Made by a program: the position numbers and the translations under genes
Shown here: positions 25,611 through 34,448 of the stretch, one piece after another
How positions within the stretch are numbered: position 1 is the first letter of the stretch
Layout: the number at the start of each line of letters is the position of its first letter
The notes under the pieces: generated by a model
Told to the model about the DNA's origin: nothing
Seen by the model: only the letters and a program-made list of their open reading frames with translations
Database searches by the model: none
Source of the DNA: a bacterium
GTDB taxonomy: Bacteria; Patescibacteriota; Minisyncoccia; Phycocordibacterales; UBA2100
Assembly (NCBI GenBank): GCA_030648265.1
Contig: JAUSHX010000039.1
Coordinates: forward strand, 1 to 35,176
Length of the DNA: 35,176 nt
Direction: 5' to 3'

Positions 25611-26278
25611 ACGGTTGAGGTATTAGCTGTTATTTTTCTCCGCCGTGGAATGAAGGCCGGAGTTTTCTCGGCATATTCATCCCACAGTGTCCCGAACTCT
25701 TTTTGGGCGTCTTTTTCTTCGCTCTTGGCAAGCCGCGCGTACATCCACACAAGAATCGGGAACATGAGAAGCGTGAGAATTGTCGGCCACTGGAACAAGA
25801 ATCCGAGCATGATGAGGACGAAGCCGGCATACTGCGGATGGCGGATACGTGCATAGGGGCCGGTAATTGCAAGCGCGTGTTCGCGCTGAGCTTGGTAGAG
25901 AACTTTCCATGCGTTAGAGAGCAGAATAAATCCGCCGCCAATCAGGATGTAACTTACGATGTGGAACGGTCCGAAATGTGGGTCTCCGCCCCAGCCGAAC
26001 AGGTCCTCAAGAATGTGGCCGGAGTTATGCGTGAACGGGTCAAGCCCGGGAACCCACTTTGTGAGCCAACCGGAGAAGAGATAAATCGTGAGCGGGAACC
26101 CGTACATTTCTGTAAAGAGCGCGACGAGAAACGCCGAAAATGCGCCAAACGACCGCCAGTCCCGCGAGGTTTTCGGTTTGGTAAAACTAAACGCGAAGAT
26201 AATAAATATCAGGGAGTTTAGAATGACAAGCCACCAGATACCATATGAGTTTTCCATAGTAAGTGTTAGTGGCAACAC
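25607..26278 (-). CDS. Isoprenylcysteine carboxyl methyltransferase-family membrane protein
   Basis: GPYARIRHPQYAGFVLIMLGFLFQWPTILTLLMFPILVWMYARLAKSEE. Confidence 0.82.
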   Translation of the reverse strand: MLPLTLTMENSYGIWWLVILNSLIFIIFAFSFTKPKTSRDWRSFGAFSAFLVALFTEMYGFPLTIYLFSGWLTKWVPGLDPFTHNSGHILEDLFGWGGDPHFGPFHIVSYILIGGGFILLSNAWKVLYQAQREHALAITGPYARIRHPQYAGFVLIMLGFLFQWPTILTLLMFPILVWMYARLAKSEEKDAQKEFGTLWDEYAEKTPAFIPRRRKITANTSTV

Positions 26279-26553
26279 CCGCTTTTTTTATGCTCGTCTT
26301 TCGTTTTAGATTCTTCAACAGCATTCTCTTTTCCTTCCGTATCGGTATCGCCGTGCCCCCCGTGTCCTTTGAACATCATCCATATATGAGGGACTACACA
26401 GATACCGATGATAAGCAACCAGAGATACCCAGAGGAAAACAACTTGCTTCCGCCAAGAAATAGAAAGCCCAATAAGAGGAGGCATGGAATCATCATCCAC
26501 GTCATGTGCTTATGGCCATCATGTCCGCTGTTCGTATTATTGTGATTGTTCAT
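26266..26553 (-). CDS. Small His-rich membrane protein, DUF2933-like
   Basis: MNNHNNTNSGHDGHKHMTWMMIPCLLLL...HKKSGCCH; start chosen at MNNHN. Confidence 0.6.
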   Translation of the reverse strand: MNNHNNTNSGHDGHKHMTWMMIPCLLLLGFLFLGGSKLFSSGYLWLLIIGICVVPHIWMMFKGHGGHGDTDTEGKENAVEESKTKDEHKKSGCCH

Positions 26554-26623
26554 AATGAGTTCTTTTGCTATTCCAGTGTTTTGCAAAACATTGGAATAGC
26601 AATGTTACATCCTGTTAATTTCT

Positions 26624-27667
26624 CTATATCCCGCATCCGCTCTGCTGGCGCTGTTGAGGCGCGGGCGAATCAGCAGATTTCGTGGCTTGGCCCGTTCCAC
26701 CTCCGGCTTCTACTCCGCAGCCATTGCCCCCGCCACTTTGGGAAGGCGTGCTGACTTGCGATGCAATATTCCTGAATCCCGCGACGCTTGAATAATCCGC
26801 GCCAAGCATCTCTTGCGGAGAAACCTTTTTCCAGTCAATCCCTTTGTTCTGCATGTATTCCGCAATCGTGAGATATGTGTCCGGGAACCAGTATGAATTT
26901 ACCGCGAGAGCCGCTTTGTACATTTCTTTTTCGCTTACGCCTTGGGCGGCCATAAGCTCAAGAAGCCCTAGCATCGCGAGCCCGTGATTACAATCGGGAA
27001 AGTGTGTTGAATTTCCGCAGCACGGGCGGTAAATGTTCTGCGACACGCGGTCAACAAGTTCTTGTTGCGCCGGCGTCAACGTTACAAGCATATGCTTGCT
27101 GTAATGTTCCATCGCGTTTCCCTTTGCCACCGTCCACCCGCCCGTGGAAGCGAAGTTGCCCGCGTCTCCGTAAGCGGGATTCATCATTTCCGTTTTGTCC
27201 TCAAGTATGGGATTTTTGTTGGCAAGTCCGAATGCCCATAACAAGTTCAGGAGATATCCGGCATTGTCTTCAGTTATGGTAAGCGCGCCGTTTGTGCGTC
27301 CGGAAAGAAGATTCTCGTAATCGGCGGGAAACTGGCCGATGGGATTGGCATCGGCACCTGTAGACGGGCGCCCCTCGTACACTTTCTTGAACGCGACTGG
27401 GTCAATGGCTCCCGCTTCCACGAGCCGGGCGCCCAAGTTTCCCCAAGTAACCGGCAATGTCACACCCTTTGCGGGGAGTACCGCTTCTTCAATGGCGGAA
27501 CGGATTGCGTCCACCGCCTGATTAATTCCAAGAAGTTCAACTGTGCGCGATACCTGCGACGGTGACATCGCACTCGCGATGATAACCCCCGCAATAATAA
27601 TGCTTAATGGAATTGAATACTTGTCCAACACGGCTTCAATTTTGTTTTTTTGTGTTCCTTGTTCCAT
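26624..27667 (-). CDS. Cys-rich hypothetical protein with CCGNSTHFPDCNHG motif
   Basis: N-terminal TM; NIYRPCCGNSTHFPDCNHGLAMLGLLELMAAQGVSEKEMY; C-terminal CGVEAGGG...SGCGI. Confidence 0.7.
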   Translation of the reverse strand: MEQGTQKNKIEAVLDKYSIPLSIIIAGVIIASAMSPSQVSRTVELLGINQAVDAIRSAIEEAVLPAKGVTLPVTWGNLGARLVEAGAIDPVAFKKVYEGRPSTGADANPIGQFPADYENLLSGRTNGALTITEDNAGYLLNLLWAFGLANKNPILEDKTEMMNPAYGDAGNFASTGGWTVAKGNAMEHYSKHMLVTLTPAQQELVDRVSQNIYRPCCGNSTHFPDCNHGLAMLGLLELMAAQGVSEKEMYKAALAVNSYWFPDTYLTIAEYMQNKGIDWKKVSPQEMLGADYSSVAGFRNIASQVSTPSQSGGGNGCGVEAGGGTGQATKSADSPAPQQRQQSGCGI

Positions 27668-27687
27668 AATTTAATTTTAATGATTAA

Positions 27688-28137
27688 TTAACAACAGTCT
27701 TTCATTTTCTTTTCAATATCTTCTATCGCTTCTTCGCGCGAGTCCGGCTTCCCGCTTCCGGACAAGAGCAAAAACGATACCAGAAAGAGAAAAACAACCG
27801 CGAAAAGAAGCACTGTCCACTGCTCGGAAAGAACGCTGTACGCGGCGGCGAAGCCGGCGGGAATAAACAACACCTTCCACAGGAGGAGTCGCTCCCCCGA
27901 TATGTTACGGGACCTTTTTTCCAGCTGATACGCGACTCCGACCACCGATCCGCCCATGAGAAGTGCGGGAACCGTAAGGTCAATCCGGTAGCCCAAGAAG
28001 TGCGCGCCGAGGAGCCAGCTCCATGTAAGGAATACGCCAGCACAAATCGGGCAAACCTTAAACGGCAGAATCCGGTTTGAGAGCCATACCAGTGCGGTAA
28101 TGGCGAGCATTGAGACTGTGGTCAGAGTGATAAGCAT
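27688..28137 (-). CDS. Multi-TM hypothetical with CPIC motif and C-terminal Cys pair
   Basis: PFKVCPICAGVFLTWSWLLGAHF; C-terminus EDIEKKMKDCC. Confidence 0.65.
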   Translation of the reverse strand: MLITLTTVSMLAITALVWLSNRILPFKVCPICAGVFLTWSWLLGAHFLGYRIDLTVPALLMGGSVVGVAYQLEKRSRNISGERLLLWKVLFIPAGFAAAYSVLSEQWTVLLFAVVFLFLVSFLLLSGSGKPDSREEAIEDIEKKMKDCC

Positions 28138-28143
28138 AGTTTT

Positions 28144-28938
28144 TCAAAAGAAGAGAATAAGCGCGCCGAGGATAACCATGATGATGCCTGCGATTAAGCG
28201 GACACGTTGTAGATTGTCGCGTTTCCATTCCTGCATTTTGTCTACCACGCTTTTATCGGCGGAGAACCACAAGACGAGTACCAGTGGAACAATAAGAACA
28301 AGATTATAGAGAAGTAGATACCAGAATCCCGCGAAGTACGTCTGGCTGTCGCGAAGGAGCCCGATCACCATGAGGTAGGGCCCGCCCATACATGGGAATT
28401 GGCAAATGCCGACCAAAGCCCCGAGTCCGAACGCCGCCACAATAGAAGTCTTCTCCAACAGATTCGCCATCGGCTGATGCACGATTGACGGCATCTTGAG
28501 TTTAATCGGCATGTTCGGAAAGAACCGGTTCAAGAGATTAATGATTCCGAAGATGATGAGAAGCGAGGCGCCGAGCTTCCCCATGAAGTGCGGGGTGTTG
28601 AAGAGGTGGAGCACTTTGAGAAGCCCGAGCCCTATCAGGAAGTACGAAGCGAAGATGCCCGCTATGTACACGCCTCCGATTTGCAGGATTTTCTCGCGCG
28701 AGAGCTGAAGGCCGAACAGGAATGCTATCGTGATGAGAAGAATGGAGAACGAGCACGGATGCACGCTATCCAAGAGCGATGAAATGAGGACGAGCGGCAG
28801 AAGCCACGCTCCGCCCCCGCTCGCATTCCAGATGAGCGTTGATGTTGCGGGGCTGAATTTCAGAACGAGTATCGCGAGAATGAACGCGCCGATAACGCCT
28901 GCGATTATAAGAATTCTCCGCATATTATGGCGTGACAA
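28144..28938 (-). CDS. CcdA/DsbD-like thiol-redox membrane protein
   Basis: LISSLLDSVHPCSFSILLITIAFLFGLQLSREKIL...ALVGICQFPCMGGPYL. Confidence 0.8.
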   Translation of the reverse strand: MSRHNMRRILIIAGVIGAFILAILVLKFSPATSTLIWNASGGGAWLLPLVLISSLLDSVHPCSFSILLITIAFLFGLQLSREKILQIGGVYIAGIFASYFLIGLGLLKVLHLFNTPHFMGKLGASLLIIFGIINLLNRFFPNMPIKLKMPSIVHQPMANLLEKTSIVAAFGLGALVGICQFPCMGGPYLMVIGLLRDSQTYFAGFWYLLLYNLVLIVPLVLVLWFSADKSVVDKMQEWKRDNLQRVRLIAGIIMVILGALILFF

Positions 28939-29446
28939 GCGCCTTTATCTCAAACTGAAGCGTTCCGCCGGAGGCATCGGTAAGCGTTACGAACCTGTCT
29001 ATTTGCCCGACTCCGGCGGGGCCGTGCGCGTTCGGGTCGTAGATGACGCGGATAATGCGGCTCTCGCCGGGCTTTATTGTTTCGTTGGCTGGCGGAACAT
29101 AGCCCATGCCCGGCATACTAAACGGTCCCTTAAGCCTGCTGTCCGCTCCAACAATGAATGCAGTGGTGCACATGCAGGACGTGAGAACTGTTTTTATAGT
29201 AATGTCCTCACTCGTTGGATTGGTTACTGTGAACTCCTTGGTCACATTCCAGTTCTTCATTGAGATGGTGCCGAAATCGTAGAATGTTTCCGGAGAAGTG
29301 AGGGCGCTTTTTGCCCCGCTGGTCGCGGCTCCGGGAGCGCCTTGGACAGATGCCGCCGTTCCCGCTCTCCCTGCTGCACCCCAAATGAAGAGACCAGCGA
29401 TGACGAGGACAAAAACGACAGATGTTATGAGTGTTTTTGATTTCAT
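28925..29446 (-). CDS. DUF1573-family membrane-anchored protein
   Basis: FYDFGTISMKNWNVTKEFTVTNPTSEDITIKTVLTSCMCTTAFI...RVIYDPNAHGPAGVGQIDRFVTLTDASG. Confidence 0.88.
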   Translation of the reverse strand: MKSKTLITSVVFVLVIAGLFIWGAAGRAGTAASVQGAPGAATSGAKSALTSPETFYDFGTISMKNWNVTKEFTVTNPTSEDITIKTVLTSCMCTTAFIVGADSRLKGPFSMPGMGYVPPANETIKPGESRIIRVIYDPNAHGPAGVGQIDRFVTLTDASGGTLQFEIKALVTP

Positions 29447-29539
29447 GGTTGTGAGTATTGGTTTTTGTAATTACAAATCAAAAACTCGCGTATAGGCGCG
29501 AGCTGGAGCACCAAAAAAGCAGTGGCTTTCTTGGCGCTC

Positions 29540-29977
29540 CTATTGCAAAGAGGGGCTGTGTTCAAACAATGAAAGCCAATGTGTCGTTTTTCTATCTCGC
29601 GCAGATGAATGGGGAGAGCCGTATAAATACCGTACGAGTTGCGGTTGGAGTGTGGGCGGACGAATAAGAAATATGAAAACTCCGTAGACGAGCAGGAGCA
29701 ACGCCACTATGAGAACAGTGAGGCTGGGACTTACGGGCGCATTGAGGAGAGATTGATACGAGGAGATGTGATGAATCGCGGCGGCGGCCAAATCTTGCGG
29801 ACACAACGGCGCTCCCATAACGGAGAACGGGCAATTTCCTTCCATTTTCCCGTCTGACCCGTATGACATGGCTGCAAAACCAAAGAAAACTACGGCGAGC
29901 ATCGCCAACAGCATCAGTGCTGAAAGAATTTGTTTTGCCGAAGATGTGTGATGTTCCGATTTTATGAACATAAGCAA
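29540..29977 (-). CDS. Two-TM hypothetical protein
   Basis: LSALMLLAMLAVVFFGFAAMSYG...CPFSVMGAPLCPQDLAAAAIHHISSYQSLL; in the cluster, same strand. Confidence 0.6.
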   Translation of the reverse strand: MLMFIKSEHHTSSAKQILSALMLLAMLAVVFFGFAAMSYGSDGKMEGNCPFSVMGAPLCPQDLAAAAIHHISSYQSLLNAPVSPSLTVLIVALLLLVYGVFIFLIRPPTLQPQLVRYLYGSPHSSARDRKTTHWLSLFEHSPSLQ

Positions 29978-30130
29978 TCAATTCTCAACAGCATGACTGA
30001 TAATTTCCAAATTGCAACTCTTATATTTCTTGCACCATGCTTCGCATTTCTTCATCCACTCGTCTTCTTTGTAGGTCAGCCCGCACTCACTGCAGACATA
30101 TTTGCCCGATTTTGCATTAGATGGTTCCAT
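29978..30130 (-). CDS. 50-aa zinc-ribbon-like protein
   Basis: Missed by the ORF track: MEPSNAKSGKYVCSECGLTYKEDEWMKKCEAWCKKYKSCNLEIISHAVEN; tightly packed between neighbours. Confidence 0.75.
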   Translation of the reverse strand: MEPSNAKSGKYVCSECGLTYKEDEWMKKCEAWCKKYKSCNLEIISHAVEN

Positions 30131-30134
30131 AATT

Positions 30135-32663
30135 TTACAGTTGTTTGGCTTTCAGGCGAAGCGAATTGCCCACAACAGAAAGACTTGAGAATGCCATCGC
30201 GGCGCCGGCGAAAATCGGATTGAGCAGGATTCCGAAAAACGGGAAAAGGACTCCTGCGGCAACGGGGATAAAAGCGACGTTGTAGAAAAACGCCCAAAAA
30301 AGATTCTGTTTAATTATTTTCATCGTGCGCTTTGAAAGCTTGATTACTTCCGGAATAAGCATAAGGTCTCCCCTCATAAGCGTGATATTCGCTGATTCCA
30401 TGGCGATGTCCGTGCCTTCGCCCATGGCAATGCCGATATTTGCTTGAGTAAGCGCGGGCGCGTCGTTTATGCCGTCGCCTATCATTGCAACAATTTTTCC
30501 CTGCGCCTGCAGCTCACGCACTTTTTCCGATTTTTTGTCCGGCAGAACTTCGCTCATGACATTATCTATGCCCGCCTGCGCCGCGATGGCTCTGGCAGTG
30601 CGGTCATTGTCTCCGGTCAGCATCCAGACCTCTATATTATTTTCTTTTAGGGCGCGCACTGCTTTTATTGATTCTTTCTTCAACACATCGGCGACAGCGA
30701 GCGCGCCTTTGATTTTTTTATCAACCATGAGAATCATCACTGTCTTGCCGTCATTTTCAAGCTTTCTGACATCGTCTTCGTACGAAGAGATATTTAGTCC
30801 GACATCCGCGGCCAATGCCCTATTTCCCAAATATGCTTCAATTTTCTGGCCGGACTCGGAATTGGTTTGCAAAACTCCCCGCAGGCCTTTTCCTGATATT
30901 GCTTTGAATTCTTCCAATTTGTACAGTTCGATTTTTTCTTTTTTTGCATCATCTATAATCGCTCGCGCTAATGGATGCTCCGACCTCTGCTCCAGCGAGG
31001 CGGCAAGAGTAAGAACCTCTTTCCGGTTTTCATTATCAAACGCGATGACATCGGTTAATTGGGGCTTTCCCTCCGTAAGCGTACCCGTCTTATCCAGAAT
31101 GACCGCGTTTATCTTATTGGCAATTTCAAGCGAAGCGGCATCTTTCACCAGAATTCCCTTGCCGGCGGCATTGCCCGAAGCAACCATAATCGCCATCGGG
31201 GTCGCGAGCCCCAGAGCGCACGGGCAAGCGATTATCAAGACAGCGACAAAATTAACGAGAGCAAAAGTGAAAGAAGGAACAGGCCCGAAAAAGAACCAAA
31301 CGATAAAGGTCAAAAAAGCAATAACGAAAACCGCCGGAACAAAATACGAAGAAATTAAATCGGCCAAGCGCTGAATCGGCGCCTTGGAGCCTTGAGCGTC
31401 TTCCACCATTTTAATAATTTGCGAAAGCACGGTATCTTTGCCGATTTTTGTCGCTTGGAAAGTGAATGTTCCGAATTTGTTTATGGTACTGCCGATAACC
31501 GCGCTTCCGACTTTTTTGTGAACCGGCATTGACTCTCCGGTAATCATTGATTCGTCAATTTCAGATTCTCCCTCCGTTATCTTTCCGTCAACTGGAATTC
31601 TTTCTCCGGGACGGACGACTATCATGTCCCCGACCTGCACTTCAGAAATGGATATTTCAATCTCTTTCCCGCCACGCAAAATTTTCGCGGTTTTGGGCTG
31701 TAAGCCGATAAGCTTTTTTATCGCTTCCGAAGCTCTTCCCTTCATAAGAACCTCAAAATATTTTCCCAAAAGAATCAGGACGATGATAATCGCCGAGGTG
31801 TCAAAATAGATTGCCGGCGCTAGTCCTCCTTGTGCGAAATAAAACGGGAAAACCGTAACTGCCACGCTGTAGAAATACGCCGCCAGAGTTCCGATGGCAA
31901 TCAGCGTGTTCATATCGGCGGTGCGGTATTTTATAAGAAGTCTAAGGCCGCTATAGAACTGCCAACCGACCCAAAATTGCACCGGAGTAGTTAAAACGAG
32001 AAGTATCCAGTGATTATTAAAAATTTGCGGCATGAAAGAGAACCACTGCGGGAAACTGCCCAAGAATATGAGAACCGAGAGAATGCCTCCGACTGCAAGT
32101 TTCGTTTCCAAAATCTTCAGTTGCTTTTCGCGTTCATTTTTTTCTCTATCCAAAAGGTCTTCCGTCTTCCCCTCTTCCTTAATCGGTTTGTAGCCGGCAT
32201 CAGCAATAACTCTGAAAATACCGTCAACAGATATCAGAGACGAGTCAAAAACCACTTTTGCGCGCTGATTTGGGAAATCTACATCTGTATTTACAACTCC
32301 CGACAATTTCTTAAGCGCGCCCTCTACAATCATCGCGCAATGAGGAGAATCCATGCCCAAAACTTTTATTGAGATTGTTTCCGTTTTTTTGCCGCCAGAT
32401 GTTTTCTTTTTCTTATCTGCTACAGCTTCTACTGCCGCAGTTTTTTCTTCTGCTCCTATATCAAGACGGTAGCCGACAGATTCTATTGTTTTTGCGAGTC
32501 CAGATTCGGAAATAATATTTTCATCAAATTCAATTTTGGTCGTTTCGGTAGCAAAATTCGCTGTAGCCGACCTCACGCCGGCCGTTTTAGAGAGTACGCG
32601 CTCAATCACAGCAACGCAGCTAGCGCAATGCATACCGCGTATCTTGAAGGTTTTATTGGTCAT
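30135..32663 (-). CDS. copA: Copper-type P1B ATPase with two HMA domains
   Basis: IRGMHCASC; second divergent HMA-like domain VLGMDSPHCA; CPCALGLATP; DKTGTLTEGKP; GDGINDAPAL. Start chosen at MTNKT. Confidence 0.95.
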   Translation of the reverse strand: MTNKTFKIRGMHCASCVAVIERVLSKTAGVRSATANFATETTKIEFDENIISESGLAKTIESVGYRLDIGAEEKTAAVEAVADKKKKTSGGKKTETISIKVLGMDSPHCAMIVEGALKKLSGVVNTDVDFPNQRAKVVFDSSLISVDGIFRVIADAGYKPIKEEGKTEDLLDREKNEREKQLKILETKLAVGGILSVLIFLGSFPQWFSFMPQIFNNHWILLVLTTPVQFWVGWQFYSGLRLLIKYRTADMNTLIAIGTLAAYFYSVAVTVFPFYFAQGGLAPAIYFDTSAIIIVLILLGKYFEVLMKGRASEAIKKLIGLQPKTAKILRGGKEIEISISEVQVGDMIVVRPGERIPVDGKITEGESEIDESMITGESMPVHKKVGSAVIGSTINKFGTFTFQATKIGKDTVLSQIIKMVEDAQGSKAPIQRLADLISSYFVPAVFVIAFLTFIVWFFFGPVPSFTFALVNFVAVLIIACPCALGLATPMAIMVASGNAAGKGILVKDAASLEIANKINAVILDKTGTLTEGKPQLTDVIAFDNENRKEVLTLAASLEQRSEHPLARAIIDDAKKEKIELYKLEEFKAISGKGLRGVLQTNSESGQKIEAYLGNRALAADVGLNISSYEDDVRKLENDGKTVMILMVDKKIKGALAVADVLKKESIKAVRALKENNIEVWMLTGDNDRTARAIAAQAGIDNVMSEVLPDKKSEKVRELQAQGKIVAMIGDGINDAPALTQANIGIAMGEGTDIAMESANITLMRGDLMLIPEVIKLSKRTMKIIKQNLFWAFFYNVAFIPVAAGVLFPFFGILLNPIFAGAAMAFSSLSVVGNSLRLKAKQL

Positions 32664-32732
32664 ATAGTTGCGATGGTTTTGTAAATGATTTATCAAGCTT
32701 GCTATAGGCTAATTCGCGCGAATTAGCCTATA

Positions 32733-32993
32733 TCACTTTCTCTTCAATTTATAAACCTTCAAAATCTCCCCGACTGCCTTTTTCGCGCTTCCGCTTTGTA
32801 TCTGCTTCACGACGCAGGTTGAAAGATGCTCCTGTAAAATCATATCTTCCACATTGGAAAGACCCTGCTTGACCGCGGAACTTTGGGTAATGACGTCAAT
32901 GCAATAGGTGCCCTTCTCTATCATGTCTCGGAGCCCTCGCACTTGGCCTTCAATAATTTTCAAACGCCGCGCGATAGTATTGTCAGCTTTCAT
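32733..32993 (-). CDS. csoR: CsoR-family metal-sensing repressor (DUF156)
   Basis: RLKIIEGQVRGLRDMIEKGTYCIDVITQSSAVKQGL...LQEHLSTCV: C at the first ligand, H and C in LQEHLSTCV. Confidence 0.92.
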   Translation of the reverse strand: MKADNTIARRLKIIEGQVRGLRDMIEKGTYCIDVITQSSAVKQGLSNVEDMILQEHLSTCVVKQIQSGSAKKAVGEILKVYKLKRK

Positions 32994-33003
32994 ACGTGAA
33001 TAT

Positions 33004-33291
33004 TTATGCGTGGATGTCCTTTTTCATGCTTTCAAACTGCTCCTTCGTCAGTTCTCCCTTTGCGTAACGTGTCTTAAGAATATCCAACGCTGTACCATGT
33101 GCAGAATTGGTTGAGCTATTATTTGAGCCGATAGAGTGGGTATCGGCACCTGTAGACGGGCTGGAAGATGCATTTCGCACGAGCCAGACAATGCCGGCAA
33201 TGACAAGCGCCCAAAAAGCGAGCATTCCGATAAACCCGATGAAATGAAACGGCAAGAAGCCACCGTCATAATTCCCGTAGTAGTACATCAT
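33004..33291 (-). CDS. Membrane protein with C-terminal SHOCT motif
   Basis: N-terminal TM; ALDILKTRYAKGELTKEQFESMKKDI. Confidence 0.88.
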   Translation of the reverse strand: MMYYYGNYDGGFLPFHFIGFIGMLAFWALVIAGIVWLVRNASSSPSTGADTHSIGSNNSSTNSAHGTALDILKTRYAKGELTKEQFESMKKDIHA

Positions 33292-33335
33292 AAGATTAAT
33301 TATTTGATGTTAGGTTAATTTACTAACGTACCCCT

Positions 33336-33363
33336 AGTATACCCCCTAGGGGGTATCCGTCAA
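33336..33363 (-). promoter_or_regulatory. Promoter with candidate CsoR operator in the spacer
   Basis: Minus strand TTGACG-16bp-TATACT; 18-bp perfect palindrome ATACCCCCTAGGGGGTAT at 33339-33356. Confidence 0.85.
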
Positions 33364-33483
33364 CCCCGTTAGAAGTAGCCCGTCTATAGATGCACATCTC
33401 AACCTGATGTGTCCTCTCCAAAGGCCTTTCGGGCGCGCCTGCCTGCGCAGGCAGGCCAGCGCGGGCGCGACTTCTAACGGGGT
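33363..33483. mobile_element. MITE-like element, same TIRs as 2447-2577
   Basis: ACCCCGTTAGAAGT (33363-33376) and ACTTCTAACGGGGT (33470-33483); TCAA on both sides of the CCCC...GGGG core. Confidence 0.55.
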
Positions 33484-33638
33484 CAATGGCGTGGAACTGT
33501 GGAAAACCCGATCCGCCAGCTGGCGGGCCTTTAAATGAAACTTGGCGACTCTCTTTGCACACTTGGACAAGTCTAACTGTCCTGCTTTCCAAAAAGGCCA
33601 GAGGTCAGATAGTGAACCGCCGAGAAGTGACGCGTGAA

Positions 33639-34448
33639 TTAGTCCGCCCAGATAACGAAGGTGAATATCTTTTGCCCATTCCCCATATCGCGCACATAGA
33701 GAGGACTTCGTCCGTCGCGAGATGTCCGTATCGCCTTCCCCCATTCCGAGGCGTTGGATGTATCAATATTATCTGCACTTACGGCTCCCGACGCAGCAGA
33801 TGTTTTACTCACGGTGGTGAATGTATCGAAGTGAGTGTAGACAGAGGCCAGCTGATCGTAATCGTGCGTGTTCGGATGCTCGTTACTAAGCTGATTGTAG
33901 AGCGTGCCGCTCGGGTCATTCGTGTAATCCATGCAGGTGCCGAGATTCGGATTCCCGAAGGCCTCATCTTGATGGTCAAGCCCGAACGTGTGCCCGATTT
34001 CCTGACAGGCGACAAATTGTCTCCACGCCGGCGTGTTGTATCTTGCTGTGTTGAAGTAGGTGTCGTTCAGCTTGACCGTCCCTTGCGTGATGTGGCTTCC
34101 GCTGACCCATACTGTTGCGATGCCCAGCCAGCCATTGTTGCCGTACTTGCTGTTGCATACTTCCACGCGGCCGCTGCTTGCGCGGCAATTCTTCGGATTA
34201 CTTACGCCCTTCACGACTGCGGTATCCAGCACAGATGAAGCGCTCCAGTCGCCTGATGCGACGGAGAGATGCGCGTCCCATGCGAATGACACATTATCGC
34301 CGAGTTTAAGTGTGAACGGGTTTGCGGTGCGTGCCCAATGGTAACCGCCCCACGAATGATTCGCGTAAGCGGGCACTGCCATGAGGAGCGCATAGAGCGC
34401 GATTATGCCAGTCACTGAAATTGCAATTGTTCTTTTCATATAATTCAA
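33639..34448 (-). CDS. Secreted matrixin-like metalloprotease homologue
   Basis: Signal peptide MKRTIAISVTGIIALYALLMAVPAYA; CQEIGHTFGLDHQDEAFGNPNLGTCMDYTNDP. Confidence 0.75.
   Translation of the reverse strand: MNYMKRTIAISVTGIIALYALLMAVPAYANHSWGGYHWARTANPFTLKLGDNVSFAWDAHLSVASGDWSASSVLDTAVVKGVSNPKNCRASSGRVEVCNSKYGNNGWLGIATVWVSGSHITQGTVKLNDTYFNTARYNTPAWRQFVACQEIGHTFGLDHQDEAFGNPNLGTCMDYTNDPSGTLYNQLSNEHPNTHDYDQLASVYTHFDTFTTVSKTSAASGAVSADNIDTSNASEWGKAIRTSRDGRSPLYVRDMGNGQKIFTFVIWAD

Noticed and set aside
30469-31374. 301-aa plus-strand ORF
   Set aside because: Antisense to the highly conserved copA core; a shadow ORF.
18638-33291. Mobile genomic island with integrase
   Set aside because: The cluster looks accessory, but no integrase, transposase or attachment repeats could be identified in the window.
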